Position numbers and translations under genes: made by a program. This document shows positions 43,354-51,365 of a stretch of 64,000 nucleotides of DNA, in pieces. The DNA is from Pseudactinotalea terrae (GTDB lineage: Bacteria; Actinomycetota; Actinomycetes; Actinomycetales; Beutenbergiaceae): contig NZ_WNXZ01000002.1 in assembly GCF_009733845.1 (NCBI RefSeq), positions 558,001 through 622,000 of the forward strand, written 5' to 3'. Below the pieces are notes generated by a model, which worked only from the letters and a program-made list of their open reading frames with translations, did no database searches and had not been told where the DNA came from. Numbering within the stretch: position 1 is the first letter of the stretch; every line of letters begins with the position of its first letter.

Positions 43354-44217
43354 TCAGTCGCTGTAGCCGACGGTGGCGTCACCGGCGCTGACGTGGACGT
43401 CGAGCGTGTGCGGCGAGGCGGGGTCGGTGCGGACCTCGATCGTGCGGTCGCCTGCGGAGACCTCGCCGCTCTCGGCGTAGGCGCCGTCGGGCAGGTTGAC
43501 GATCGCGTCACCGGCGCTGACGTCCACGTAGGTGCTGTCTGGCTGTGGACCCGTGAAGGTGCCGGTGAAGCGCCCGGCGCTGACCTGCACGTCGATCGTC
43601 TCGGCGCCCTCGGTGGTCACGTTGGCCTCGCCCGCGCTGACCTGGCTCGAGACCGATGTGCTCGCGCCGTCGAACGTGAGCGAGCCTGCAGAGACATCGA
43701 TGACGACGTCCGTGAGGTCGCCGATGACGTCCATGCCGCCGGCGCTGACCTCGAGGTCGGCGGAGACGGCCCCTTCGAGCTCGTCGGGCAGCACGAGCGT
43801 GGCCGTGGTGCGGGAGGTGGTGCCGAAGTCCGGCCAGAAGCGCCACCAGTCGTTGTCCTCGCGGACGACCAGCCGGTTCCCATCGTTCTCGAGCACCCAG
43901 TCGGCGTTGCTCCGACGACCGGAGGCCACCACGTCGAGGCTGGCCTCCTCGACGTCCGCGAACGTCAGTGTGAGATCGCCCGCCTCGACCGTGATGTCCA
44001 GGTGCGTGACGCCGTCGACGGCGGCCGTGTAGGTAGCGCTGTGCCTGCCGCTGCCGGCGTTCACACCGACGGCGATGGCCTGCACGACCATGCCGATGAT
44101 GACGACGCCGCCGATGAGCGCCACCAGGATCGCGACCCAGCTGTGTCGCCGGGGCTGGCGAGGGCCGACGGGGGCATCGTTCGGTGCGTCGTCGGTGGGG
44201 AGCATGTCCGTGGTCAT
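43354..44217 (-). CDS. Membrane-anchored DUF4097-like beta-helical protein
   Basis: A 287-residue protein with a cytoplasmic Pro/Asp-rich N-terminus and one membrane helix (about 27-52, WVAILVALIGGVVIIGMVVQ). A long extracellular part (about 60-287) consists of short beta-turns repeating the motif VSAG (VSADLEVSAGGM, IDVSAGSLTF, SSQVSAGEANV, VQVSAGRFTG, VDVSAGDAIV, EVSAGDRTIEV, VHVSAGDATV). That is the DUF4097/putative-adhesin beta-helix. The ATG overlaps the response-regulator stop (ATGA), making it the third gene of a kinase-regulator-DUF4097 operon. In Bacillus, LiaG in the lia cell-envelope stress locus is a DUF4097 protein, so a role in envelope stress is an analogy. Confidence 0.82.
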   Translation of the reverse strand: MTTDMLPTDDAPNDAPVGPRQPRRHSWVAILVALIGGVVIIGMVVQAIAVGVNAGSGRHSATYTAAVDGVTHLDITVEAGDLTLTFADVEEASLDVVASGRRSNADWVLENDGNRLVVREDNDWWRFWPDFGTTSRTTATLVLPDELEGAVSADLEVSAGGMDVIGDLTDVVIDVSAGSLTFDGASTSVSSQVSAGEANVTTEGAETIDVQVSAGRFTGTFTGPQPDSTYVDVSAGDAIVNLPDGAYAESGEVSAGDRTIEVRTDPASPHTLDVHVSAGDATVGYSD

Positions 44218-44879
44218 CGGGGTTCCGTTCCGGGGTGTGAGTCGAGATGGGCGAGCACAGCCAGCACCCGGCGGTTGCCGGAGGTGCCGGGCTCGAGATC
44301 GAGCTTGGTGAACAGCGAGGAGATGTGCTTCTCCACGCTGCCCTCGGAGATGAAGAGCGACGCCGCGATCGCCTGGTTGGAGCGTCCCTCGGCCATCAGC
44401 CCCAGCACCTGGGACTCACGGTCGGTGAGCCGAGACAGCTTCGTGTCGCGGTGCCGCCGGGTCAGCAGCTGGGCGACGACCTCCGGGTCCAGGGCGGTGC
44501 CGCCCGCCCCGACGGTGGCCACGCTGGCGAGGAACTCCTCCACATCGGCGACGCGATCCTTGAGCAGATACCCGAGGCCGCCGGTGTTGGCCGCGATCAG
44601 CTCGGTGGCGTACCGCTCCTCGACGTACTGGCTGAGCACCAGCACCGCGAGGTCGGGGTGTGCAGCGCGCAGCCGCAGCGCCGCGCGGATGCCCTCGTCG
44701 GTGAACGTCGGGGGGAGCCGCACGTCGAGGATCGCCAGGTCCGGCTGCGTGGCCGCCACCTCGGCGTCCAGGCGCGAGGCGTCGGGAAGCGCAGCGACCA
44801 CCTCGTGCTCGCTGTCCGCGAGCAGCCGCACGATCCCCTCGCGGAGAAGGACCGAGTCTTCGCAGATCAGGATGCGCAC
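44214..44879 (-). CDS. NarL/LuxR-family response regulator (LiaR-like)
   Basis: A 221-residue response regulator. The GTG at 44879 overlaps the kinase stop by 13 nt; the longer frame upstream is antisense noise. The receiver domain (1 to about 125) opens with RILICEDSVLLREGIVRLLA, with phosphoacceptor D52 in LAILDVRLPP and conserved Lys in YLLKDRV. The C-terminal GerE helix-turn-helix (about 150-205) reads LSRLTDRESQVLGLMAEGRS and SLFISEGSVEKHISSLFTKL. It presumably activates its own operon, including the DUF4097 gene, in response to the upstream kinase. Confidence 0.92.
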   Translation of the reverse strand: MRILICEDSVLLREGIVRLLADSEHEVVAALPDASRLDAEVAATQPDLAILDVRLPPTFTDEGIRAALRLRAAHPDLAVLVLSQYVEERYATELIAANTGGLGYLLKDRVADVEEFLASVATVGAGGTALDPEVVAQLLTRRHRDTKLSRLTDRESQVLGLMAEGRSNQAIAASLFISEGSVEKHISSLFTKLDLEPGTSGNRRVLAVLAHLDSHPGTEPR

Positions 44880-46102
44880 GGGAGGCTCACTTCGATGGTC
44901 GTCGGCCCGCCGAGTGGGCTGGTCAAGGACAGGGTGCCGCCGGCGGCGGCGACGCGGTTGGCGACGCCGTCGATCCCGCCGCCGGGGATCCTTCGCGCGC
45001 CACCGGAGCCGTCGTCCTCGATGCGGGCCCAGATGTTGCCGCCCGGGCGCCGCATGATCGTCACGCGGCAGCTCTGCGCCTCGGAGTGCTTGGCCGCGTT
45101 GGTGAGGGCCTCGGCGACGGCGAAGTACATGGCGGCCTCGGTCTCGGGGGTACAGCGACCCTCGAGACGCACGTCGAGGTGCACGGGGATGTGGGAGCGG
45201 GCCGCGAGCGCCGACAGCGCGGCGTCGAGCCCACGGTCGGACAGCACCGCGGGGTGGATGCCGCGGGCGAGCTGGCGCAGCTCGGTGATCGCCGCCTTGG
45301 TCGAGGTGTGGGCCTCGTCGATGAGGGCTGCGGCGGCCTCCGGGTCTGAGGCCAGCTTGGACCGAGCCATGCCGAGGGTCATGCCGACCGAGACCAGGCG
45401 AGGCTGGACGCCGTCGTGCAGGTCGCGCTCGATGCGGGTGCGCTCCACCTCGGCGGCGCGCATGGCCTCGTTGCGCCGCTGGGTGGCGCTCTCGGCCCGC
45501 TGGGTCAGCTCCGCCTCCCGGGAGGGCACCATCAGCGACGGCGAGATCGAGCGGTGCGCGAGCGTCATCACGTAGACGCCGGCCGCTCCGATCAGCATCG
45601 CCGCGAACCCGATGCCGACGGCGGTGCCTCGGCCGGTCTCGAGCCCGAACCAGGGAGCCACGTACGTCTCCGCCGACATGACGGCGCTCGCGATGCCGTA
45701 GGCGGCACCGGTGACCATGAGCTGGATCAGCCACAGCGTGACGATGCCGAGCACACCGATGATCGTGAAGTGCAGCAGGCTGCGCAGGTTGGCGCGGTCG
45801 GTCACCTGGATCAGGAGCGTGTGGGGGATCCGCAGCCAGTCGGTCCGTTGCGAGCGCGGCATCGGCCGCTCCGGGACGCCGAGGTCGAGCAGCGAGGCGA
45901 CCCGCTGCTCCTCGAACCAGGCGATCCACCAGACGCCGAGCGCAGCCAGCGCCAGGGCGAGCACCCCGATGCCGAGGGCGAACAAGCCGCCGATGCCGAC
46001 CACGACTGCGGTGATCAGCAGCGCGATCGCCACGGTACCGATCAGTCCCATGGCGGCCAGGTGCGCGGCGATGGCCAGCAGCTGGCCGAGGCGTTTCCTC
46101 AT
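44867..46102 (-). CDS. Membrane sensor histidine kinase, HisKA_3 type (LiaS/NarX-like)
   Basis: A 411-residue kinase. It has about six hydrophobic segments in the first 200 residues (two N-terminal, then a central cluster) in the form of a membrane-embedded sensor with short loops. A coiled region (RSISPSLMVPSREAELTQRA) is followed by the phosphoacceptor H-box RTRIERDLHDGVQPRLVSVG and an HATPase_c domain: N-box EALTNAAKHS and G-box GGGIDGVANRVAAAGGTLSL. ATG at 46102 is preceded by TACCGT and 6 nt, a leaderless signal. It heads the operon with the regulator and the DUF4097 protein. The sensed signal is not evident. Confidence 0.9.
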   Translation of the reverse strand: MRKRLGQLLAIAAHLAAMGLIGTVAIALLITAVVVGIGGLFALGIGVLALALAALGVWWIAWFEEQRVASLLDLGVPERPMPRSQRTDWLRIPHTLLIQVTDRANLRSLLHFTIIGVLGIVTLWLIQLMVTGAAYGIASAVMSAETYVAPWFGLETGRGTAVGIGFAAMLIGAAGVYVMTLAHRSISPSLMVPSREAELTQRAESATQRRNEAMRAAEVERTRIERDLHDGVQPRLVSVGMTLGMARSKLASDPEAAAALIDEAHTSTKAAITELRQLARGIHPAVLSDRGLDAALSALAARSHIPVHLDVRLEGRCTPETEAAMYFAVAEALTNAAKHSEAQSCRVTIMRRPGGNIWARIEDDGSGGARRIPGGGIDGVANRVAAAGGTLSLTSPLGGPTTIEVSLPCAS

Positions 46103-46108
46103 GGGACC

Positions 46109-46114
46109 ACGGTA
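46109..46114 (-). promoter_or_regulatory. Leaderless-type -10 box TACCGT
   Basis: TACCGT is followed by 6 nt and the ATG at 46102 of the kinase operon. Confidence 0.5.
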
Positions 46115-46183
46115 GAAGCGTGGCGCCGCTCGCGGACACGGGGCGGGCCGGATCGTTTCCGGGGGATAGCCCCCGGTGGGCCG

Positions 46184-47107
46184 TCAGCGCGGCACGGGGA
46201 GGTGCGTGCGTGGCGCCATCCGGGCGCCGCGGCGCGGCCGGTGCACGCCGCCGAGCTCGATCAGCCGCTGGACCCGGTGCCGGTGCGGCGCATAGGGCGC
46301 GAGCAGCTCGGCCATGCCCGCGTCGTCGGTGGGGGTGCCGGTCAGTGCGTACCCGACGTTCCCCGCGATGTGGAAGTCGCCGAAGCTGACGGCGTCGGCG
46401 TCGCCGAGCACGCGGGCGCGGACCTCGGCGCTGGTCCAGATCCCGATGCCGCGGATGGTGCGCAGGCACCGATCGAGCTCGGCCGGACCGCGGCCGGCAG
46501 CCCGTTCCAGCGCAGGTGCCACCTGCGCGGCCCGTAGCAGCGGCGCCGAGCGACCGTGGTCGATCCCGAGCCGCAGCCACTCCCACGAGGGGATCGCGAG
46601 CAGCTGCGCCGGGCTAGGAGGCAGCTGCAGCCGCAGCTCCGGTGGCGCGCCCGGCGCCGGTTCGCCGTAGCGCTGCACCAGCCTCCGGTAGCCGCTGAAC
46701 GCCTCGGCACCGGTGACCTTCTGCTCGATGATCACCGGGACCAGCGACTCCATGAGCAGCCCGGTGGCGCCGAGCCGCCAGCTCGAGAACTGCCGCCAGA
46801 GCCGGGCGATGACCGGGTGCCGGGGAACGAAGCCGGAGGGGTCGTCGTCGGCCCCCAGCATGCGTGGGAGCGCCTCGAGGGCCCAGGCAGCGCCGTCGCC
46901 CCATGCCCGGGCGAGGATCTCGCCGTCGAGGAGCGGGGAGATCGCGATCGTGGCCCCACCTGCGGGGGTGGGCACGGCGCGCCAGATGGTGCCGTCAGGA
47001 GCGGTACGGAAGCTCGGGTCGCCGGGGCCGTGGCGTAGCTGTGCGAGCACCAGGCCAGGTGGGCAGGGCCAGCCCGGTCGCCACCTGCGTACCGTCGCGG
47101 ACCCCAT
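46184..47107 (-). CDS. HhH-GPD DNA glycosylase (AlkA-like 3-methyladenine DNA glycosylase)
   Basis: A 307-residue base-excision repair glycosylase. The helix-hairpin-helix and following catalytic segment are LRTIRGIGIWTSAEVRARVL and GDADAVSFGDFHIAGN, with catalytic-type D244. The EQKVTGAEAFSGYRRLVQRY block (about 129-147) is the usual AlkA core helix. There is no iron-sulfur cluster cysteine set, which fits AlkA rather than Nth/MutY. It would remove alkylated purines. ATG at 47107 follows TACGCT plus 6 nt, so it is probably leaderless. It is a single-gene unit upstream of the two-component operon. Confidence 0.9.
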   Translation of the reverse strand: MGSATVRRWRPGWPCPPGLVLAQLRHGPGDPSFRTAPDGTIWRAVPTPAGGATIAISPLLDGEILARAWGDGAAWALEALPRMLGADDDPSGFVPRHPVIARLWRQFSSWRLGATGLLMESLVPVIIEQKVTGAEAFSGYRRLVQRYGEPAPGAPPELRLQLPPSPAQLLAIPSWEWLRLGIDHGRSAPLLRAAQVAPALERAAGRGPAELDRCLRTIRGIGIWTSAEVRARVLGDADAVSFGDFHIAGNVGYALTGTPTDDAGMAELLAPYAPHRHRVQRLIELGGVHRPRRGARMAPRTHLPVPR

Positions 47108-47113
47108 CGTGGC

Positions 47114-47119
47114 AGCGTA
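47114..47119 (-). promoter_or_regulatory. Leaderless-type -10 box TACGCT
   Basis: TACGCT is followed by 6 nt and the ATG at 47107 of the glycosylase gene. Confidence 0.55.
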
Positions 47120-47138
47120 CGCGCGCGCCCGAGGCCGC

Positions 47139-48170
47139 TCAGCGCCGGCTGGTCGGGATGCTGGAGTCGCGGACGACCAGCTCGGTGGAGAGGGTGACGG
47201 CGGCGGGCACCACGTCGCCGTTCATGAGGCCGAGCAGCAGGCCGACCGCCTGGCGTGCCATCGCGGCGATCGGGTTGACGATGGTCGTCAGCGCGGGCGT
47301 CGCCTCGGCCGCGGTGTCGATGTTGTCGAAGCCGACCACGGAGACGTCGTCGGGTACCGACCTGCCGTGCGCTGACAGGACCTCCATCGCTGCCACGGCC
47401 ATGACGTCGGAGGCGACGAAGACGCCGTCGAGGTCAGGGTGACTCGCGAGCAGCGCCTCCATCGCGGCGCGCCCGCCGGCGGCGGTGAAGTCACCATGCG
47501 CCACGGCGTCGTCGCGCAGCCCGGCGCCACGCAGCTCGCCGCGCCAGCCCGCCAACCGGTCGGCGCCGGCGACCATATCGACCGGCCCGGCGATCGTGGC
47601 GATCCTGGTGCGGCGCTGCTCGAGCAGATGACGGACGGCGAGCGCCGCGCCGTGAGCGTTGTCGACATCGATGTACGGCATGCCCGGCACCGGTGCGAAC
47701 GGGCGGCCCAGGAACACCACAGGCAGCCCGGCAGCCTGCGCGGTGCGCCAGAACTCGTCCCGCCGGTGGTGCGAGGTGATGATCGCGCCGTCGGTGTGGC
47801 CGCCGCGCAGGTACTTGCTCAGGCGGCCGTCGCCGTCGTCGGGCTGGCCCATCACCAGGATCATCTGCAGCTCCGTGCGGGACAGCGCGGTGGCGATGCC
47901 GTGCAGGGTGCCGGCGAAGAACGGGTCGGAGAAGACCCTGGCGTCGGTCTCGGGGATGACGACGGCGATCGAGTCGGCCTGTCGTGTCACCAGCGAACGT
48001 GCGGCCCGGTTCGGTGCGTACCCGAGCTCGTCGATCGCGGCCAGCACGCGCTCGCGGGCGCTCTCGGAGACCCGGGGATCGGCGTTGACGACCCGCGAGA
48101 CGGTCGCCCGGGAGACGCCGGCCTCGGCAGCGACGTCCTCGAGGGTCGGTGCGCTTCCACGCTTGCTCAC
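47139..48170 (-). CDS. LacI-family transcriptional regulator
   Basis: A 343-residue repressor. GTG at 48170 has GAGAGGG seven bases upstream and places the helix-turn-helix right at the N-terminus: TLEDVAAEAGVSRATVSRVV followed by the hinge LGYAPNRAARSLVTR. The remaining about 280 residues form the periplasmic-binding-protein-like effector domain (SIAVVIPETDARVFSDPFFA, GVFVASDVMAVAAMEVL, DDVSVVGFDNIDTAAEATPA). LacI members normally regulate adjacent carbohydrate-use genes, but none is next to it. The divergent neighbour is a surface-protein remnant. It may be an orphan regulator acting elsewhere. Confidence 0.92.
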   Translation of the reverse strand: MSKRGSAPTLEDVAAEAGVSRATVSRVVNADPRVSESARERVLAAIDELGYAPNRAARSLVTRQADSIAVVIPETDARVFSDPFFAGTLHGIATALSRTELQMILVMGQPDDGDGRLSKYLRGGHTDGAIITSHHRRDEFWRTAQAAGLPVVFLGRPFAPVPGMPYIDVDNAHGAALAVRHLLEQRRTRIATIAGPVDMVAGADRLAGWRGELRGAGLRDDAVAHGDFTAAGGRAAMEALLASHPDLDGVFVASDVMAVAAMEVLSAHGRSVPDDVSVVGFDNIDTAAEATPALTTIVNPIAAMARQAVGLLLGLMNGDVVPAAVTLSTELVVRDSSIPTSRR

Positions 48171-48310
48171 GCCACTGCCCTCTCGTCGGCCCAGCGGCAA
48201 CATTAGTGCTGGTCAGGCGACTCCGCGACGCGTTGGGCCAGACGGGCCGGGGAGCTGCACAGCACGCCTTTCATACTCCACTCACCCTGAAATTCACCCT
48301 AAGAGCTGGG

Positions 48311-48662
48311 AGGATTTGCGATTGGTCGGCGACTTACCGACGGACCCCCGATGACCTCGAGGTGGACCAGGTCGTGACGATCACCTATTCGGTGACCGTG
48401 GGCGATGAGCCCGATGCCACCATCTACAACCGGGTCGCCAGCCCCGATCCCCGGGGCGTGTGCGTCCCGGCCGCAGATGGCAACCCGGACTGCGAGACCG
48501 AGCACACCACGGCTTCGGCGGCGAGCGCTGCCCTGCCCAACACCGGAGCCGACGGAATGCTGACGCTCGCCGTGGGTGGCGGCATCCTCACCCTGCTGGG
48601 TGCGGCCCTGCTCCTGGGCATCGCTCGTCGCAAGCGCCAGCAGGCGGAGCCCAACCGCCTGA
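48311..48662 (+). pseudogene. Remnant of an LPXTG-anchored surface protein (C-terminal Ig-like end plus sorting signal)
   Basis: The readable text is DDLEVDQVVTITYSVTVGDE, PDATIYNRVASPDPRG, a Cys pair (GVCVPAADGNPDCETE), then the cell-wall sorting signal: LPNTG, a hydrophobic helix (MLTLAVGGGILTLLGAALLL) and the basic tail RRKRQQ. Upstream there is no start, signal peptide or N-terminal domain. DWSATYRRTPDD looks frameshifted relative to an expected DWSGDLPTDD. Downstream the frame runs past the end and through a terminator hairpin; a TGA in another frame (48660-48662) probably marks the former stop. I infer 5' deletion with two frameshifts. It lies divergent to the LacI gene. Confidence 0.7.
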
Positions 48663-48678
48663 CGACCCATCCCGGGCA

Positions 48679-48714
48679 CTCCCGGGTGCCTCTGCTCGCA
48701 GAGGTACCCGGGAG
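48679..48714. terminator. Strong hairpin, likely bidirectional terminator
   Basis: Arms CTCCCGGGTGCCTCTG and CAGAGGTACCCGGGAG pair over 16 positions with one G-U and a CTCG loop. It sits between the LPXTG remnant on the plus strand and the DUF2505 gene on the minus strand. There is no T-run on the plus side. Confidence 0.6.
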
Positions 48715-48749
48715 CTGGCGTCTCGCCAGAGGCGTGGAAGGGGTCGAGG

Positions 48750-49253
48750 TCAGTGCTGAGCGAGCCAGGCGGATCCGACCGCCTGCTCGAGGTTCAGCAC
48801 CGTCTGCACCTGCTGGACCGCCTGCTGCTCGATCTTGCGGCCGAGCAGCGGGATCCGCGCCTCGACGCTGCCCTCGTAGGTCAGCACGGTCTGGTCGGCC
48901 CCGGCCGGCACCAGCGTCACGGTGCCCCGGGCGCTCGCGGGCTTGCCGAGGACGTCGAGATCCACGGAACCCTGCCGCGACCCGTCGGGTGCAGCAGCGT
49001 CCCAGCGCTCGATCAGCCGCAGCTCGATGGTGCGTCCGATGAGGTTCTGGACCGCCGGGGCCAGATCGTCGGTGGGCAGCGCGCGCTGCGTGGTCACGGT
49101 GAAGCCCTCTGCGGCCGTTCCTTGCAGCTCGACGGCGGAGCTGACCGGCTTGCTGGCCGCGACCTTGCGCTCCACGTAGGCCGGGTCGGCGAGCATCTCG
49201 GCCACCTCGGCAGCCGGCGCGGCATAGGTGATACGAGCGTTGAAAGGGGTCAT
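48750..49253 (-). CDS. DUF2505-family (SRPBCC-like) protein
   Basis: A 167-residue protein. The ATG at 49253 has TTGGAG six bases upstream. The sequence MTPFNARITYAAPAAEVAEM, LADPAYVERKVAAS, a central strand series, and SVEARIPLLGRKIEQQAVQQ then VQTVLNLEQAV matches the actinobacterial DUF2505 family. This is a START/SRPBCC-like fold that may bind a hydrophobic ligand. No enzyme activity is established. It diverges from pdtaS with a 41-nt gap, a common neighbourhood in actinobacteria as far as I recall. Confidence 0.85.
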   Translation of the reverse strand: MTPFNARITYAAPAAEVAEMLADPAYVERKVAASKPVSSAVELQGTAAEGFTVTTQRALPTDDLAPAVQNLIGRTIELRLIERWDAAAPDGSRQGSVDLDVLGKPASARGTVTLVPAGADQTVLTYEGSVEARIPLLGRKIEQQAVQQVQTVLNLEQAVGSAWLAQH

Positions 49254-49281
49254 CGAGTTCTCCAATGATCGGCAGCCCACT

Positions 49282-49287
49282 TACGCT
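49282..49287 (+). promoter_or_regulatory. Leaderless-type -10 box TACGCT
   Basis: TACGCT is followed by 7 nt and the GTG at 49295 of pdtaS. This fixes the start and matches the N-terminus MST of the mycobacterial protein. Confidence 0.55.
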
Positions 49288-49294
49288 ATCCACC

Positions 49295-50755
49295 GTGTCC
49301 ACGATGAGCGACCTGATCGACTCGCGGGGAAATCTCTCAGGCGCCGACAGCGAGTGGCTGCACTTGCTCGTGGGCGACTGGCAGGTCATCTCCGACCTTG
49401 CCTTTGCCGACATGGTGCTGTGGCTGCCGACCGACGACGACGACTTCGTCGCGATCGCGCAGTGCCGGCCGTCGACCGCGGCGACCGTGCACCACGAGGA
49501 CATCGTGGGGCGTGCCGCACCCCGCGGGTTCGTCTCGACGCTGCGGGCGGCAGCCGCCGCTCGCGAGATCGTCCGCGTGGGCGAGGCGCGCTGGACCGGT
49601 GCGTACGCGATCCGCGAGGAGGCGATCCCGGTGGTGCGTGCGGGCCGCACGATCGCCGTCATCGCACGCGAGACCCACCTGGGCGCGAGCCGCACGCCGA
49701 GCCGGCTGGAGATCAACTACGTCGAGTCCGCCGACGAGCTGTGCGCGATGATCGCGCGAGGCGAGTTCCCCGCGCCCAACGCCGCCACCGGACCGCGGCG
49801 CGGCGCGCCGCGCGTGGGTGATGGCCTGATCCGCCTCAACAGCGAGGGCGAGGTGCTCTACGCCAGCCCCAACGCGCTCTCGGCGTTCAACCGGCTGGGT
49901 GTCTCCGACGAGATCGTGGGCCGCTCGCTGGCCGAGGTGATCACGCCCCTGATCGAGGACTCCTCGCCGGTGGACGAGTCGATGCCGCTGGTCCTGATGG
50001 GGCGCGCGGCGTGGCGCACCGACGTGGAGTCGCGTGGGGTGTCGCTCTCGTTGCGTGCCCTGCCGGTGACCGAGCACGGTACCCGGATGGGCGCGGTGCT
50101 GCTCGTGCGCGACGTCTCCGAGCTCCGGCGGCGTGAGCGCGAGCTCATGACCAAGGACGCGACGATCCGGGAGATCCACCACCGTGTCAAGAACAACCTC
50201 CAGACGGTCGCGGCGCTGCTGCGGCTGCAGGCGCGCCGCAGCACCTCGCCCGAGGTCCGGGAGGCGCTCGACGGCGCCATGCGCAGGGTCGCGACCATCG
50301 CCACCGTGCACGAGGCGCTCTCCCAGACGATCGACGAGGTCGTCGACTTCGACGACGTGTTCGGCCGTGCGCTGCGCCTGGCGGCGGACGTCGCCGCCGT
50401 GGACAGCCCGCCGGTGACGTTCGTGCGCGAGGGCGCGTTCGGCCGCATCTCGGCCAGCGATGCCACCCCGCTCGCGGTGATCCTCACGGAGCTGGTGACC
50501 AACGCCGTCGAGCACGGGTTGAGCAAGACCGGCGGAACGGTGACCGTGCGCTCCCAGCGGGATGGGCGCAGGCTCTCGGTCCAGGTGATCGACGACGGCG
50601 TCGGCGTGGACGCCGCCTCGATGGACGGGCTCGGCACGCAGATCGTGACCACGCTCGTGGACACGGTCCTCAACGGCTCGATCGAGTGGGCGAGCCGCAG
50701 CACGGGTGGCACCGAGGTCAAGCTCGAGACCCGCATCGGTGAGATCAACGAGTAG
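49295..50755 (+). CDS. pdtaS: Cytoplasmic sensor histidine kinase PdtaS
   Basis: A 486-residue soluble kinase. The N-terminal GAF-like domain (1 to about 160) closely follows mycobacterial PdtaS: MSTMSDL, VGDWQVISDLAFADMVLWLP, AQCRPSTAATVHHEDIVG. A PAS domain follows (about 175-275, RLNSEGEVLYASPNALSAFN). Next is the HisKA_2 box IREIHHRVKNNLQTVAALLR (phosphoacceptor H295/H296) and an HATPase domain (LTELVTNAVEHGLS). In Mycobacterium it phosphorylates PdtaR, an ANTAR RNA-binding antiterminator; pdtaR is not in this window. Of the two cysteines reported to sense copper and nitric oxide there, C57 is kept while position 53 is Ala. The start at 49295 is supported by a leaderless -10 box. Confidence 0.92.
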   Translation: MSTMSDLIDSRGNLSGADSEWLHLLVGDWQVISDLAFADMVLWLPTDDDDFVAIAQCRPSTAATVHHEDIVGRAAPRGFVSTLRAAAAAREIVRVGEARWTGAYAIREEAIPVVRAGRTIAVIARETHLGASRTPSRLEINYVESADELCAMIARGEFPAPNAATGPRRGAPRVGDGLIRLNSEGEVLYASPNALSAFNRLGVSDEIVGRSLAEVITPLIEDSSPVDESMPLVLMGRAAWRTDVESRGVSLSLRALPVTEHGTRMGAVLLVRDVSELRRRERELMTKDATIREIHHRVKNNLQTVAALLRLQARRSTSPEVREALDGAMRRVATIATVHEALSQTIDEVVDFDDVFGRALRLAADVAAVDSPPVTFVREGAFGRISASDATPLAVILTELVTNAVEHGLSKTGGTVTVRSQRDGRRLSVQVIDDGVGVDAASMDGLGTQIVTTLVDTVLNGSIEWASRSTGGTEVKLETRIGEINE

Positions 50756-50798
50756 GCAGCAGGTCCGCCTGCTCGTCGGTGCCCGCTGGATCCGGCAG

Positions 50799-50843
50799 AA
50801 AAAACAAACCGCCCTGCGCACCCGAGAAGGGCGCACAGGGCGG
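50799..50843 (-). terminator. Rho-independent terminator of whiB1
   Basis: On the minus strand, just past the whiB1 stop, CCGCCCTGTGCGCCC pairs with GGGTGCGCAGGGCGG around a short loop and is followed by TTTGTTTTTT. This is the clearest intrinsic terminator in the window. Confidence 0.9.
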
Positions 50844-50862
50844 CGAATGCTGAATGCGGAAG

Positions 50863-51111
50863 TCAGCCGGCGCGACGCGCACGAGCCGTGCGGCGCTTGA
50901 GCGCTCGGCGCTCGTCCTCGGACATTCCGCCCCAGACGCCCGAGTCCTGGCCGGACTCGATCGCCCAGCGCAAGCAGGCGTCGACGACGTCACAGCGACG
51001 GCAGACGGCCTTCGCCTCCTCGATCTGCACGAGGGCCGGGCCGGTGTTCCCGATCGGGAAGAACAGCTCAGGGTCCTCGGTCAGGCAGGCTGCCTTGTGG
51101 CGCCAATCCAT
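50863..51111 (-). CDS. whiB1: WhiB1-type iron-sulfur transcription factor
   Basis: An 82-residue Wbl protein nearly superimposable on mycobacterial WhiB1. Cluster ligands are C9, C37, C40 and C46, followed by the G(V/I)WGG turn (GVWGGMSEDERRALKRRTAR) with the basic DNA-contacting tail. W3, F17 and F18, which contact region 4 of the primary sigma factor in WhiB1, are present. The [4Fe-4S] cluster reacts with nitric oxide in known members. ATG at 51111 has AGGAGG eight bases upstream, and the gene has an intrinsic terminator, so it is a single-gene unit with a 254-nt upstream region. Confidence 0.96.
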   Translation of the reverse strand: MDWRHKAACLTEDPELFFPIGNTGPALVQIEEAKAVCRRCDVVDACLRWAIESGQDSGVWGGMSEDERRALKRRTARARRAG

Positions 51112-51365
51112 ACGTGTGTCCTCCTAGCGAGCGTGGGTGTACGGCGAACAATGAGTAGCGCGATCCCGGTGATACCGGATGGGCGCTGGCGTCCCCGTTG
51201 CCCCGAAATTGACCGATATCCAGTGTCACACGCACCCCGTTCGCGCACAAGGGGTTGTTTCAGACGGGTGTCGGATTGATGATGAGACTTCTCTCACGTT
51301 GCATTCCCACGCACGTTCTGATCTCCGACGGCGGAGCGACCGATCCGGGGTCGTAGGCTGGCGGG
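51112..51365. promoter_or_regulatory. Divergent intergenic region upstream of whiB1
   Basis: A 254-nt gap without a gene. On the minus strand it holds the AGGAGG ribosome-binding site of whiB1 and a TGTGACACTGGATATCGGTCA stretch whose left half resembles a CRP half-site. No full palindrome was found. The plus strand carries TAGGCT at 51354-51359 for the neighbouring membrane-protein gene. Confidence 0.4.
51354..51359 (+). promoter_or_regulatory. Leaderless-type -10 box TAGGCT
   Basis: TAGGCT is followed by 6 nt and the GTG start at 51366. Confidence 0.55.

Noticed and set aside
44880-46586. In-frame extension upstream of the LiaR-like regulator
   Set aside because: It overlaps the kinase gene in another frame. 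The receiver domain begins exactly at the GTG at 44879.
51191-51230. CRP/GlxR-type operator before whiB1
   Set aside because: Only one TGTGA half-site is present, without a matching TCACA arm at the proper distance.
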